DNA of 57,150 bases, from assembly GCA_028715215.1 (NCBI GenBank), contig JAQUSF010000005.1, positions 1 to 57,150 of the forward strand, in the 5' to 3' direction. The translations under genes were made by a program, and so were the position numbers. The notes under the pieces were generated by a model. That model was not told where the DNA came from. It saw nothing but the letters and a program-made list of their open reading frames with translations, and did no database searches. This document shows, one piece after another, positions 16,923 through 25,793 of the stretch. Each line of letters opens with the position of its first letter. The first letter of the stretch is position 1. The DNA comes from Candidatus Zixiibacteriota bacterium (GTDB lineage: Bacteria; Zixibacteria; MSB-5A5; GN15; FEB-12).

Positions 16923-18071
16923 TCAGATAACGTTTGTTTCTTCGGTCACGACTCCTTCGGCGAAACGTTGCGGTTCCAGGTCGGAGATGTCAATCCGCGG
17001 CTCTCGGCCGGTTAAAATATCGGTCGTTACCAGCCCGGCGGCGGGGGCATGCATGAAACCGTGTCCCGAAAAACCGGTAATGTGAAAGAGACCCGCGACT
17101 GCTTTTTCCCAACCGATAATGGCCCGGTGGTCGGGTGTGGTTTCATAAAGCCCGGCCCACTGATTGGCAATCTCAGCAGTTTCCAGACGGGGTATCCGGT
17201 CTAAGGCGCGTTCCAGGATATTATCGGTATAATCGGGGTCGATGGAGATATCAAACGACGGTTTGACATTTTTATCCGCCCAGCCCAAAAGCAAACCCTT
17301 TGATTCGCGATGGGTGTACAAGCCGGATTTGACATCGACCACCATGGGAAATTCGGGATTGATAAAGTCCAGTTCCCCGGTAGTGACACACTGGCGCCGG
17401 ACCGGCTCCACTCTGACGTTGACACCCACCATCCGGCCGATTAATTTCGTCCAGGCGCCGGTGCAGTTGATTACCAGGGGGCATTTAATCTCACCCTTGT
17501 TGGTTTTGACGCCGGTAATTTTGTCCTCACGGGTGTTGAAACCCGTTACTTCGGTTTCAATATTTATTTCCACGCCCAGTTTCCGGGCGGCTTTTTCGTA
17601 CCCGGCTAAAAATTCACTGGGATCGCCGATGCCGTCATCACGGCAGAAAGTCGCCAGCTTGATGTCGTCGGTTCGAACTATCGGAGCATACTTCTTAATA
17701 TCATCAGGTTTTAGCAGTTCCACCGGTAAGCCGAGCGATTTCTGAAGTTGATAACTTTTTTTAAATTCATCGATATCCTTATCTTCTGATAGCAAAAACA
17801 TGTAACCGCACTGGGTGTAAAGGGCATCAAAACCGGTTTCTTCTTTAAAATTAGCAAAGATTTTTTCCGAAAGCATCGACATCTGGATATTGGTTCTGGT
17901 GGCGAACTGAGCGCGAATTCCACCGGCCGCCTTGGAGGTCGAACCAGAGCCGAGAAAGGTTTCTTTCTCCAAAAGGACGATGTTGCCGTATTTTTCCCGG
18001 GCCAGATAAAAAGCCGTGGCGACACCGATTATCCCGCCTCCGATTATAACAGCATCAGCATTTATACGCAT
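16923..18071 (-). CDS. FAD-dependent oxidoreductase of the D-amino-acid oxidase / sarcosine oxidase beta family
   Basis: This 382-residue flavoenzyme has an N-terminal dinucleotide motif VIIGGGIIGVATAFYLA and the family segment GSGSTSKAAGGIRAQF next to the FAD. The C-terminal FAD-binding HITGFSGHGFMHAPAAG is also clear. It should oxidise a secondary amine or amino acid (sarcosine, D-proline or a similar compound); the substrate cannot be read from the sequence. I start it at the ATG at 18071, which has GAGGAT upstream and directly precedes the FAD motif. A longer frame from 18161 would add 30 non-conserved residues. It has its own terminator at 16872-16899 and is divergent from the CLC gene. 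Confidence 0.9.
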   Translation of the reverse strand: MRINADAVIIGGGIIGVATAFYLAREKYGNIVLLEKETFLGSGSTSKAAGGIRAQFATRTNIQMSMLSEKIFANFKEETGFDALYTQCGYMFLLSEDKDIDEFKKSYQLQKSLGLPVELLKPDDIKKYAPIVRTDDIKLATFCRDDGIGDPSEFLAGYEKAARKLGVEINIETEVTGFNTREDKITGVKTNKGEIKCPLVINCTGAWTKLIGRMVGVNVRVEPVRRQCVTTGELDFINPEFPMVVDVKSGLYTHRESKGLLLGWADKNVKPSFDISIDPDYTDNILERALDRIPRLETAEIANQWAGLYETTPDHRAIIGWEKAVAGLFHITGFSGHGFMHAPAAGLVTTDILTGREPRIDISDLEPQRFAEGVVTEETNVI

Positions 18072-18228
18072 CTTCCGATCCTCATACTCGCTTTCTCTCA
18101 GAAGTATAAAATAAATTTTCACTAAAGTATATAAAACTTCCGATAAGTCAAGCTCATTCATTCTATTTTCTAATGTCTATCACCAGGCGGACATTTTTAC
18201 TGTTGTCAGGAGTGATAAAATCAGTAAA

Positions 18229-20001
18229 TTGCCTCAAGTTATGAGAATTAAAACCATCAGCCTGATATTCGAACGACTGAAACTGTCGGAGACGAACTCA
18301 CTTATTTTTCTGTCTGTTTTTGTGGGTATCGCGACCGGTTTTGGTGCCCTGGGATTTCGAGCGCTGATAGAATATTTCAACCATGTTTTTTTCGGGCTTA
18401 CCGACCAGGTACTGACCCAGGCTTTCGGTCAGGGGCAACCCCGGGGTTACAAGTTTTATCTTCCTCTGATACCCTTGCTCGGGGGTCTTCTGGTGGGTCC
18501 GATTGTCTATAAATTCGCCCGTGAAGCCAAAGGTCACGGTGTTCCGGAGGTAATGAATGCCGTAGCCCGTCTGGGGGGGATTATCCGCCCCCGGGTGGCT
18601 GCGGCCAAAGCGGTTGCCTCGGCTATCTGTATCGGGTCGGGAGGTTCCGCCGGACGTGAGGGGCCGATTATTCAAATCGGCTCGGCAATCGGGTCGACTA
18701 TCGGGCAGATGTTCCGCATGTCCGGCGACCGGGTCCGGATTCTGGTGGGGTGCGGTTCCGCGGCCGGTATTGCGGCTGTTTTTAACGCTCCGCTGGCGGG
18801 GGTGCTTTTTGCCATGGAGATTATCCTCGGTGATTTTGCCATCCGTACCTTTGCCCCGGTTCTTCTCTCCTCGGTAGTGGCTTCGGTCGTCACGAGGGCT
18901 TTCCTGGGTAATAATCCGGCTTTCGAAGTACCCAGTTATTCCCTGGTCTCGGCCTGGGAAATTCCGCTTTATATCATTATGGGTTTTGTCATCGGGGTAG
19001 TCGCCGTATCATTTACCCGCAGTCTGGATACCTTCGAAGATTATTTCGACCGTCTGAATCTCCGCAACTGGTTAAAGCCCGCTCTCGGCGGCTTGCTTTT
19101 AGGTTGCATCGCCATTTTCTTTCCTCAAATTCTGGCCGACGGCTACCAGACGATAACTTTGACCCTGCTGGGGGATATGAGTCTTTTTCTTATGGCCGTG
19201 CTGATATTTTTAAAAATGCTGGCGACCTCGTTAACTCTGGGGTCGGGAAATTCGGGGGGCATCTTTGCCCCTTCGTTGTTCATGGGCGCCGTCTCCGGAG
19301 GTACTTTCGGCGTCCTGATAAATTACCTGTTCCCGGAAATCACCGCCACCCCGGGCGCTTACGCCCTGGTAGGGATGGCGGCAATGGTGGCCGGGACCAC
19401 CCATGCCCCCATCACCGCTATTTTTATCATCTACGAAATGACGCTCGACTATCGCATTATCCTGCCCCTGATGGTCACCGTCGTCTTTTCCACCCTGGTA
19501 GCCCGGCGACTTTTTCCGCATTCCATATACACCGTTAAACTTTTCAAGCGGGGTATCGATATCCGGAGCGGCAAGGATGTCAATGTCCTTCGTTCCCATA
19601 AGGTATCAGAGGTAATGTCGGATGAATTTGAAACAATTAAAACCAATACCACTTTGGTGGAGATTTTTAATATCATCTCGAATTCCAAAGAAGCTTATTT
19701 TATCGTCAATGACCTTGCCGGAAAACTGCAGGGCGTTATTTCTTTCCAGGATATACGCAATTTTTTAAGCCGGCATGAACTTGACTACCTGGTCATTGCC
19801 CAGGATTTGGTGGAGCCGGGGACGGTGATTATCCATGATTGCGATACGCTGGAAAAAGCTTACGAGATTTTCGGCCTGCATGATTTCGGCCTGATCCCGG
19901 TGGTCGCCGCCGGTCAGCCGGAGCGCGTGAAAGGTGTACTCCGGCGTGAAAAGCTGGTAGCTTTTTATAACAAAAAACTGATTGAAACGTTGCGAAGTTA
20001 G
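18229..20001 (+). CDS. CLC-family chloride channel/transporter with tandem CBS domains
   Basis: This 590-residue membrane protein has the CLC core (about residues 20-440) and a C-terminal CBS pair (about 455-585) that normally senses nucleotides. Anion-path motifs are GSGGSAGREGP, with the gating Glu144, FNAPLAGVLFAMEI and GSGNSGGIFAPSLF. The position equivalent to the internal proton glutamate of E. coli CLC-ec1 (E203) reads Ile198. The GSGIP filter loop reads GHGVP. Both suggest a channel-like, non-proton-coupled protein. The start is uncertain: TTG at 18229 is 16 bases from AGGAG, and ATG at 18241 is an alternative. It is convergent with the kinase at 20008. Confidence 0.92.
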   Translation: MPQVMRIKTISLIFERLKLSETNSLIFLSVFVGIATGFGALGFRALIEYFNHVFFGLTDQVLTQAFGQGQPRGYKFYLPLIPLLGGLLVGPIVYKFAREAKGHGVPEVMNAVARLGGIIRPRVAAAKAVASAICIGSGGSAGREGPIIQIGSAIGSTIGQMFRMSGDRVRILVGCGSAAGIAAVFNAPLAGVLFAMEIILGDFAIRTFAPVLLSSVVASVVTRAFLGNNPAFEVPSYSLVSAWEIPLYIIMGFVIGVVAVSFTRSLDTFEDYFDRLNLRNWLKPALGGLLLGCIAIFFPQILADGYQTITLTLLGDMSLFLMAVLIFLKMLATSLTLGSGNSGGIFAPSLFMGAVSGGTFGVLINYLFPEITATPGAYALVGMAAMVAGTTHAPITAIFIIYEMTLDYRIILPLMVTVVFSTLVARRLFPHSIYTVKLFKRGIDIRSGKDVNVLRSHKVSEVMSDEFETIKTNTTLVEIFNIISNSKEAYFIVNDLAGKLQGVISFQDIRNFLSRHELDYLVIAQDLVEPGTVIIHDCDTLEKAYEIFGLHDFGLIPVVAAGQPERVKGVLRREKLVAFYNKKLIETLRS

Positions 20002-20007
20002 GGTCGC

Positions 20008-21819
20008 TTACAGGTCCGGCAGGTTTTCCGGGATATTCTTAGGTTGAAAACGGGGAAGAATTACCGTCATGGTCGTGCCTTTGCCCGGGGAGGAATCAAC
20101 CATGAGTCGGCCCCGGTGCTGTTCAATAATCGTCCGGCTGTTGTACAAGCCCAGCCCGTGATGATTCTTTTTCGTGGTAAAGTGAAGATTGAATATCTTA
20201 CCGAGATTTTTTTTCTTGATGCCCGGGCCGTTGTCGGTTATGGCCAGGGTAACTTTTTCAAGGGCACCGTTGTAGCTTGTAGCGATACGGATTCGCCGCT
20301 GGTAATCGATTTCTTTGCAGGTAAGGGCTTTTTCATCGACTGCCTCGGCGGCATTATGCAGCAGGTTGAGCAGGACCTGCTGTATCTGTTCGACGTTGAT
20401 TTCAATATTGGGTAAATTATCCGCCAGTTCGAGGGTGAAAAGGATGGTTTTGAAATTCAACTCGTTATTTAAGGAAAAAAGCATGTCGTTTATTAGGCGG
20501 TTGAGGCTGAAACTGATATAGCCGGGCTCGACTCTGGGTGTTTCCACGATTGTTTCCAGGAAGTCTTTTATTTTAAAAACCTGGTCAAGGACCGTGTTGG
20601 CATTAAAAGCCGCCTTGTCGTATTTCTGACGCTCCAGACTCATTTTGAGCAACTCGATATTGTTGGCGATAACCGTCAGGAAGTTGTTCAGCTTATGAGC
20701 AACGCGGGCGGCCATTTCGCCCCGGGCCACCAGTTTTTCTGAGAAGATAATATATTTTTCCAGTAATATCTGCTCGGTGACGTCATCGATAAACATGACC
20801 AGCCCGTAATTATCATAGGGGAATTCGCGCGTCATGAATATTTTAATCGAAAGTACCTTTTCAAGGTAACCGGTGTTATGGCTGTAACGGGCGTTGAAGT
20901 AGTTCTGACCGGTGGTCAGAACCGTGTTGATAATTCTCGACCAGCGCGGTTTTTCCGAAACCGGAAGAATATCTATGAAATTCGTGGGCCGGTCATCCTG
21001 TTCGAGAGTGACGACGTCAATCATATTCAGGTCGAAAATTTCCAGGGCGGCCTGGTTGATGGTGGCTATCTGGCCGCCGGGAGCGATGACGACCAGTCCC
21101 ACCGGGGCATCGGCAAGGACGGAATGCTGGTAGTTATTACGGTTGACCACGGTACGATAAAGTTCGGCACTGGCGGTAGCGGTGGATATTACCCGGCCAT
21201 AGAGGTTTAGAAGATGAAGGTCGGACTCGATAAAAATTCTTGATTTATGATGATTTTCCAGGAAAATAGTACCATTAGCTTTTCCCATCGATAATAAAGG
21301 TACGCATAAAAGAGAATGCTGGGGAAAAACCCCGGACGACAAAAGATGTGAAAAGCGTTCGTCCCGGGCAACATCAGAGGATATCAAGCCCCGGCTCGAT
21401 TTGAGCACCAGGGCGGTTATATGGTCATAATCAAAGCACTGGCGGTCGATTATTTCTTCCCGGGTCATATTATGAAGAGTTTTTATTTCCAGGTGATTAC
21501 GGTCATCGAAAAGAGTTATGAAACCCCGTTCGGCTTTAAATACCGAAACGATTTTTTCAAGAGCCGTTTTGAGCATCAGGTCGGTTTCAAGAGTATTGCC
21601 AATTTCCTGTGTTAGTTTCAGCATCTCTTTTAAATGATATATATAACTGGCCGTGTTCTTATGTTCGGTATCGATATGAGATTTATTGAAAGCGGCGATT
21701 TTATCCAGGATTTGACCGAAATCGTCAGGCACCGTTTCGGGTGTTATTGATATTTTATCCGTGGCGTCGGTATCTTCACCGGCCCTGTCAACGTAACCTT
21801 TTTTTCTTATAATAGCCAT
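20008..21819 (-). CDS. cytoplasmic GAF-PAS sensor histidine kinase
   Basis: This 603-residue kinase has no membrane segment. Its domains in order are a GAF domain (about residues 80-215), a PAS domain (228-350), a dimerisation domain with His375, and a HATPase domain (470-595). The ATPase boxes are NLLHNAAEAV (N), DNGPGI (G1) and GLGLYNS (G2). The H-box reads AHKLNNFL: the acidic residue that normally follows the phosphoacceptor His is Lys here. No response regulator is adjacent on this strand. It lies 87 bases downstream of the DUF4390-like gene and could belong to the same transcript. Confidence 0.92.
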   Translation of the reverse strand: MAIIRKKGYVDRAGEDTDATDKISITPETVPDDFGQILDKIAAFNKSHIDTEHKNTASYIYHLKEMLKLTQEIGNTLETDLMLKTALEKIVSVFKAERGFITLFDDRNHLEIKTLHNMTREEIIDRQCFDYDHITALVLKSSRGLISSDVARDERFSHLLSSGVFPQHSLLCVPLLSMGKANGTIFLENHHKSRIFIESDLHLLNLYGRVISTATASAELYRTVVNRNNYQHSVLADAPVGLVVIAPGGQIATINQAALEIFDLNMIDVVTLEQDDRPTNFIDILPVSEKPRWSRIINTVLTTGQNYFNARYSHNTGYLEKVLSIKIFMTREFPYDNYGLVMFIDDVTEQILLEKYIIFSEKLVARGEMAARVAHKLNNFLTVIANNIELLKMSLERQKYDKAAFNANTVLDQVFKIKDFLETIVETPRVEPGYISFSLNRLINDMLFSLNNELNFKTILFTLELADNLPNIEINVEQIQQVLLNLLHNAAEAVDEKALTCKEIDYQRRIRIATSYNGALEKVTLAITDNGPGIKKKNLGKIFNLHFTTKKNHHGLGLYNSRTIIEQHRGRLMVDSSPGKGTTMTVILPRFQPKNIPENLPDL

Positions 21820-21906
21820 CGTTGTCTCATCCGATATATTTTGACCCGTTATCTTTAATATCGGCTGAAAAATGAGATGGATTTAATTAATTGTACTTTA
21901 TGCTGT

Positions 21907-22545
21907 TCAGGGTACCGGGTAGATTTCGTCAAGGGAAAAAGAGCGGGATTTCAATGAAAATTCTTTACGGCCGTAACCGGTCAGGTCCAGAAAACCCTTA
22001 AACAGTGATTTCAGGGTGGACCGGGTACTGTCCGAAAATTCATCCCGGGTTAAAAGATTCAGGGTGGTCAGTGAGATGCTGGTTATTTTAATTTCCAGAA
22101 GGTAGTGTTGATGTTTATCCAGGGAATCGATTGCCACCAGCCCGATATAAAGAGAATCCTTAAGGTATTGTTTCAGTTTTTCCAGGGTTATGAAACGATG
22201 TTCACAGGCAGTATCACAACTTTGTAAGCAGGTATAATAATTTTCGGTTACCTGACGGTAACTGATGTTTAGAATATCGCGGTTTCCGGTGACTGTTCGG
22301 GAACCCCAGAGGCGGCGTGGTGTGGCCAGGGTGAGATTGTATTCCAGAGCCAGGGCGATACCGTCTTTAAGTTTTTTAAGATTCGAAGGCGACAAGATAA
22401 ATGACAGGTCAAGCCAGGTGGTCAGTATGCCCCCCCGATTGACAATATCGTATTCCAGAACAGCTTCATCCTGGGCGGCGACCGGAAGATATAAAAAGAT
22501 AAGCAGGAAACAAATGGTCGCTGTTAAACCGGGGGACCTTTTCAT
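21907..22545 (-). CDS. DUF4390-like periplasmic protein
   Basis: This 212-residue protein has a clear signal peptide (FLLIFLYLPVAAQ, cut near residue 25). The mature part contains LDLSFILSPSNLKKLKDGIALALEYNLTL spread over residues 46-74 and a conserved-looking RRLWGSR. This resembles DUF4390, a family found beside NtrY/NtrX-type genes in proteobacteria; here it is in the same block as NtrY/NtrX-like genes, which supports the match. Function is unknown. It follows the solenoid-barrel gene by 24 bases and is probably co-transcribed with it. Confidence 0.7.
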   Translation of the reverse strand: MKRSPGLTATICFLLIFLYLPVAAQDEAVLEYDIVNRGGILTTWLDLSFILSPSNLKKLKDGIALALEYNLTLATPRRLWGSRTVTGNRDILNISYRQVTENYYTCLQSCDTACEHRFITLEKLKQYLKDSLYIGLVAIDSLDKHQHYLLEIKITSISLTTLNLLTRDEFSDSTRSTLKSLFKGFLDLTGYGRKEFSLKSRSFSLDEIYPVP

Positions 22546-22569
22546 AACTGAAAAATTAGTCTTATAATT

Positions 22570-24324
22570 TTAAAACTGATGTGTCAGCCGAGCATATATT
22601 TTCGGGTCCTTATCATCGGCACTGTCCAGTCTTCTGGAAATACTCAGCCGGATATCACTTTCTATGTAAAAGGCCATCCCCAGGGAGTGTCTGATTTCAT
22701 CGGTTTCTCTGAAACTGGTGGAGCCTGAAATCTGACCGACATCGTACAACAGGGAAAAAGAGAGGTCGGTTCTGGGGAAGGTGACGCGGTATTCCAGGTT
22801 GGTCATCCAGAAACGGGCACCGGGAAACTCCTTATGGCGGTAACCTTCAAGGGTTCCCAGGCCACCGAGAAAGAACATCTTATACATTGGCAGGTAACCG
22901 TCGCTGCCGCCATACATGCCGCGCATCAGGAGGATACTGTAGCGGTTGACCTTCTGGTAACGGCGGACACTGGCGGTGTAACGGCGGTAGTCAAAGTCCG
23001 AGGCCAAGTCGGGATGGGACCATTCGACTGTCCCGGTGACCGCCCACGCCGAGCGGTCAAACGGTTCGTCGGAATCACGGGTGTCAAATTCTATTCGGGC
23101 ATATAAACCGGCGTTGGTGGTGCTGTCAATCTCGTCAATACCTGCCTGCCGGTAAGGTTCCGAAACCGTGGCGTAATTTTTCGGGAAAATCTTATCGCCG
23201 CCGAAAAGGGACCAGATGTTTCGATGCGCTCTGATCCAGTTGGTTTCTTCATAACGGTAACCGCCTTCCAGAGTCAGGTTTTTAAGGGGATTGAAACGGG
23301 TATAGAGACGCCCGCCTTCGGCCTCATAATAATCCTTAAAATCTTCCGTGGTCACCAGGGTAAAGAAGATATTTTCGTGGTCGCCGATAAGCCAGTCGTC
23401 TTCTGAAGCCAGGCGGCGATAATAAGCCCCGCCAAGGCTAAGGGGACGGGTTCGTAAAAGAACCTGTTCAAGCCCGATTTCGTAACGCCACCGCGCCGAT
23501 TCAAAAGCATAACCTCCGGTCAGCCAGATAGTCGGTAGAAGGGAATCATAATCCTCATACTTGAACGTCGCATATAAACCGGCACCGTCCACCCGGTTAT
23601 AGGTGAAATCAGGTGACAGGCTGAACTCATCTTCTCGATGATAAAAGCGTCGATGCCGGATAAGCCGCTTTTCACCGCCAGTGAAGACTTCGCCATAAAT
23701 CGAGGAATTGCGCTCGACTTCCACCCTTTTGGTTAAAGTAGCCACATCGCCACGTACAACCGCCCTTTCGGCAATATAAACATTTCCGAATAAGGAAATT
23801 ACGTCCTTGTTAACTTCGCCGAAAACTTCGATGTCGCCCTTTATCGTTAAAACAAGCCCACGTATGAACTCATCCTGTTTGATGGTGATTTTCTCGGAGA
23901 AAGTAATAAGGTTGCCGCGGCGGGTAGCGGATATCCGTCCGGTCATGTTTTCCCGGGTATAGAAAATAAGGGTAATCTGATTATCCTGTTCGATAATGCG
24001 GGTATCGTATATTTTATCGTAGGAGTAAAGAATATTATCGACCAGCAGACCTTCGCTGTTGAAAGTAAACTGGTCGCCACCCTGTACGATATCGCCTTTT
24101 ATTCTGATATCACCGGCTTCGTGGCGGACAGTTTTATAACCGTCTTTTTCCGGGATGTCGATCTGGATAAAACTTTTCTTTATTGTAATTTTAAAAAATT
24201 CCTGCTTGTTATTGGTCAATTGGTAATCCTTGTACTGCGGTTCTTCTGCCCGGCTGTGACCGGTCATAAAAACTATTCCCCAAATGCCACAGAATAGAAC
24301 TGGTAATATTTTTCGCTTAATCAT
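22570..24324 (-). CDS. outer-membrane protein: solenoid-like domain fused to an Omp85/surface-antigen barrel
   Basis: This 584-residue protein has a signal peptide cut near residue 26. A beta-rich region follows. Its residues about 150-217 read as short repeated turns (IKGDIEVFGEV, DVISLFGNVYI, AVVRGDVATL, SSIYGEVF), like bactofilin-type right-handed solenoids. From about 236 to the end it is an outer-membrane barrel with the Omp85 signature GGLGTLEGYRHKEFPG and NLEYR, ending in Phe. No POTRA repeats are visible, so it is not a normal BamA. It has GGAGG before the ATG and leads a two-gene unit with the DUF4390-like gene. Confidence 0.85.
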   Translation of the reverse strand: MIKRKILPVLFCGIWGIVFMTGHSRAEEPQYKDYQLTNNKQEFFKITIKKSFIQIDIPEKDGYKTVRHEAGDIRIKGDIVQGGDQFTFNSEGLLVDNILYSYDKIYDTRIIEQDNQITLIFYTRENMTGRISATRRGNLITFSEKITIKQDEFIRGLVLTIKGDIEVFGEVNKDVISLFGNVYIAERAVVRGDVATLTKRVEVERNSSIYGEVFTGGEKRLIRHRRFYHREDEFSLSPDFTYNRVDGAGLYATFKYEDYDSLLPTIWLTGGYAFESARWRYEIGLEQVLLRTRPLSLGGAYYRRLASEDDWLIGDHENIFFTLVTTEDFKDYYEAEGGRLYTRFNPLKNLTLEGGYRYEETNWIRAHRNIWSLFGGDKIFPKNYATVSEPYRQAGIDEIDSTTNAGLYARIEFDTRDSDEPFDRSAWAVTGTVEWSHPDLASDFDYRRYTASVRRYQKVNRYSILLMRGMYGGSDGYLPMYKMFFLGGLGTLEGYRHKEFPGARFWMTNLEYRVTFPRTDLSFSLLYDVGQISGSTSFRETDEIRHSLGMAFYIESDIRLSISRRLDSADDKDPKIYARLTHQF

Positions 24325-24347
24325 GATTCCTCCGTTTTTACGGGGAT

Positions 24348-24376
24348 ATTCAACAAATTTTATGCCATCAAGTCAA
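24348..24376 (-). promoter_or_regulatory. candidate promoter of the barrel/DUF4390 genes (sigma54-like or sigma70-like)
   Basis: On the minus strand TTGACT, 17 bases and TTGAAT could be a sigma70 site. The overlapping TGGCATAAAATTTGTT (24352-24367) resembles the sigma54 -24/-12 element, with TGGCA and TTG in register but T in place of the -12 C. The gene just before it on this strand encodes a sigma54 activator. The two readings are exclusive and neither is strong. Confidence 0.3.
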
Positions 24377-24444
24377 CCTGTTAATTTTCATGGCCTTGCA
24401 ATGGCAGGGTGTATGGTATTTACACACTCCGGCACAATTTTTGT

Positions 24445-25788
24445 TCAAAAAATATTTAAGCCTAAGTCTTTTATCTTCTTTGAAAGGTTAGCCCGATTAA
24501 CCTTTAATTTCCTTGCTGCTTCGGATATATTGCCGTGGCAGGCTATCAGGGTGTTATGAATTAACTGTTTTTCGTACCATGCCAGGTTTTCCGCCAGTGA
24601 CCGCGGACTTTCTGAAAACTGCTCCATCGCCTTCGGTTCTTCCGTCTGACCGGCCACCTCGGTTACTTCTATAGTTTTATCTCGGTAAAGAATGGTCAAG
24701 CGTTCAATTATATTTTTCAACTGGCGGACATTCCCGGGGTAACTCAAACCGCATAAAAAGGCAATACTTTCGGCAGAAAGACGGGTTTTACCCGATGGGT
24801 CGAATCTTTTGAGAAACTCACCGATTAAAAGGGGAATATCTTCAACCCTTTTTTCCAGGGGCGGCATTTCGATTAAAAAAACCGAGATGCGGTAATACAG
24901 GTCCTGTCTGAATTTTCCTTCGCTTAACAATCTTTCAAGGTTACGGTTGGTGGCGCAGATTACCCTGACGTTGACCTTTTTGGTGGTTTCGGTGCCCAGT
25001 GTTTCCACTTCTCCGGATTCGAGCACCCGTAGAAGTTTCGCCTGGCAGCTCAGGGGCAGGTCGCCGATTTCGTCGAGAAAAATGGTACCTCTGTCGGCCA
25101 TTACGAATTTACCGGGATAATCGCGCACAGCGCCGGTGAAGGCTCCCCGGGTGTGGCCGAAAAGCTCCGATTCAAATAATGTTTCCGGGATACCCGGGCA
25201 GTTTACTTTGATAAAAGGTTTATCCCGGCGGTTACTGCTGAGATAAATCCGGGTGGCAACCAGCTCTTTTCCGGTACCGTTGGGACCGGTGATGAGAACC
25301 GTCGTATCCGTCGGGGCAACATGCGCGATGGTCTGCAGTAGTTTTCTCATGGCTTGGGAATGACCGATTATTCGGTGACGGTCATCCAGCTCATCAACGA
25401 AAAGATTTCTCTGACGGTTGGCAACCGCCAGAAGAAGAGCCGAATTAACTCCGGCTATGAGTTTTTCCGGTGAAACCGGTTTTTCCAGAAAATTGACAGC
25501 CCCCAGTTTCATGGCTTCCAGCGCCATCGGAATATCCGCCTGTCCCGATACCACCAGCACCAGCGGCGGCATAACATCATTTTTTAATGCCTTTAAGAAT
25601 TCCAGGCCGGATTTTCCGGGAAGTTGTAAATCCAGAAGGATAAGCTCGAAATTATGATGAGTTAAAAGACCCATCGCCGTTTCAGCAGATTCAGCTGTGG
25701 CACAGTCGTAACCCTCGTCTTTAAGCAGGGATGAGAACGAAAGTCGGATATTGGGCTCATCGTCGATGATTAAGATTTTTGCCGCCAC
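24445..25788 (-). CDS. NtrC/NtrX-family sigma54-dependent response regulator
   Basis: This 447-residue activator has a receiver domain (phospho-acceptor Asp53; Ser81 and Lys103 in place). The sigma54-interacting AAA+ domain has Walker A GPNGTGKE (168-175), GAFTGA (215-220) and Walker B IFLDE. A Fis-type helix-turn-helix ([19 protein letters not shown]) is at the C-terminus. The usual Walker A is GESGTGKE, so PN replaces ES, a tolerated change. The intact GAFTGA loop means it should engage sigma54. The start is GTG with AGGGG upstream, five bases after the kinase gene, which is clearly its partner. Confidence 0.94.
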   Translation of the reverse strand: MAAKILIIDDEPNIRLSFSSLLKDEGYDCATAESAETAMGLLTHHNFELILLDLQLPGKSGLEFLKALKNDVMPPLVLVVSGQADIPMALEAMKLGAVNFLEKPVSPEKLIAGVNSALLLAVANRQRNLFVDELDDRHRIIGHSQAMRKLLQTIAHVAPTDTTVLITGPNGTGKELVATRIYLSSNRRDKPFIKVNCPGIPETLFESELFGHTRGAFTGAVRDYPGKFVMADRGTIFLDEIGDLPLSCQAKLLRVLESGEVETLGTETTKKVNVRVICATNRNLERLLSEGKFRQDLYYRISVFLIEMPPLEKRVEDIPLLIGEFLKRFDPSGKTRLSAESIAFLCGLSYPGNVRQLKNIIERLTILYRDKTIEVTEVAGQTEEPKAMEQFSESPRSLAENLAWYEKQLIHNTLIACHGNISEAARKLKVNRANLSKKIKDLGLNIF

Positions 25789-25793
25789 GTTAT

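Noticed and set aside
18072-18161. N-terminal extension of the FAD oxidoreductase
   Set aside because: The FAD motif normally begins a few residues after the start; the ATG at 18071 with GAGGAT upstream gives exactly that.
24325-24444. Sigma54 consensus on the plus strand around TGGCCTTGCAATGG
   Set aside because: GG and GC are not ten bases apart, and no plus-strand gene lies downstream.
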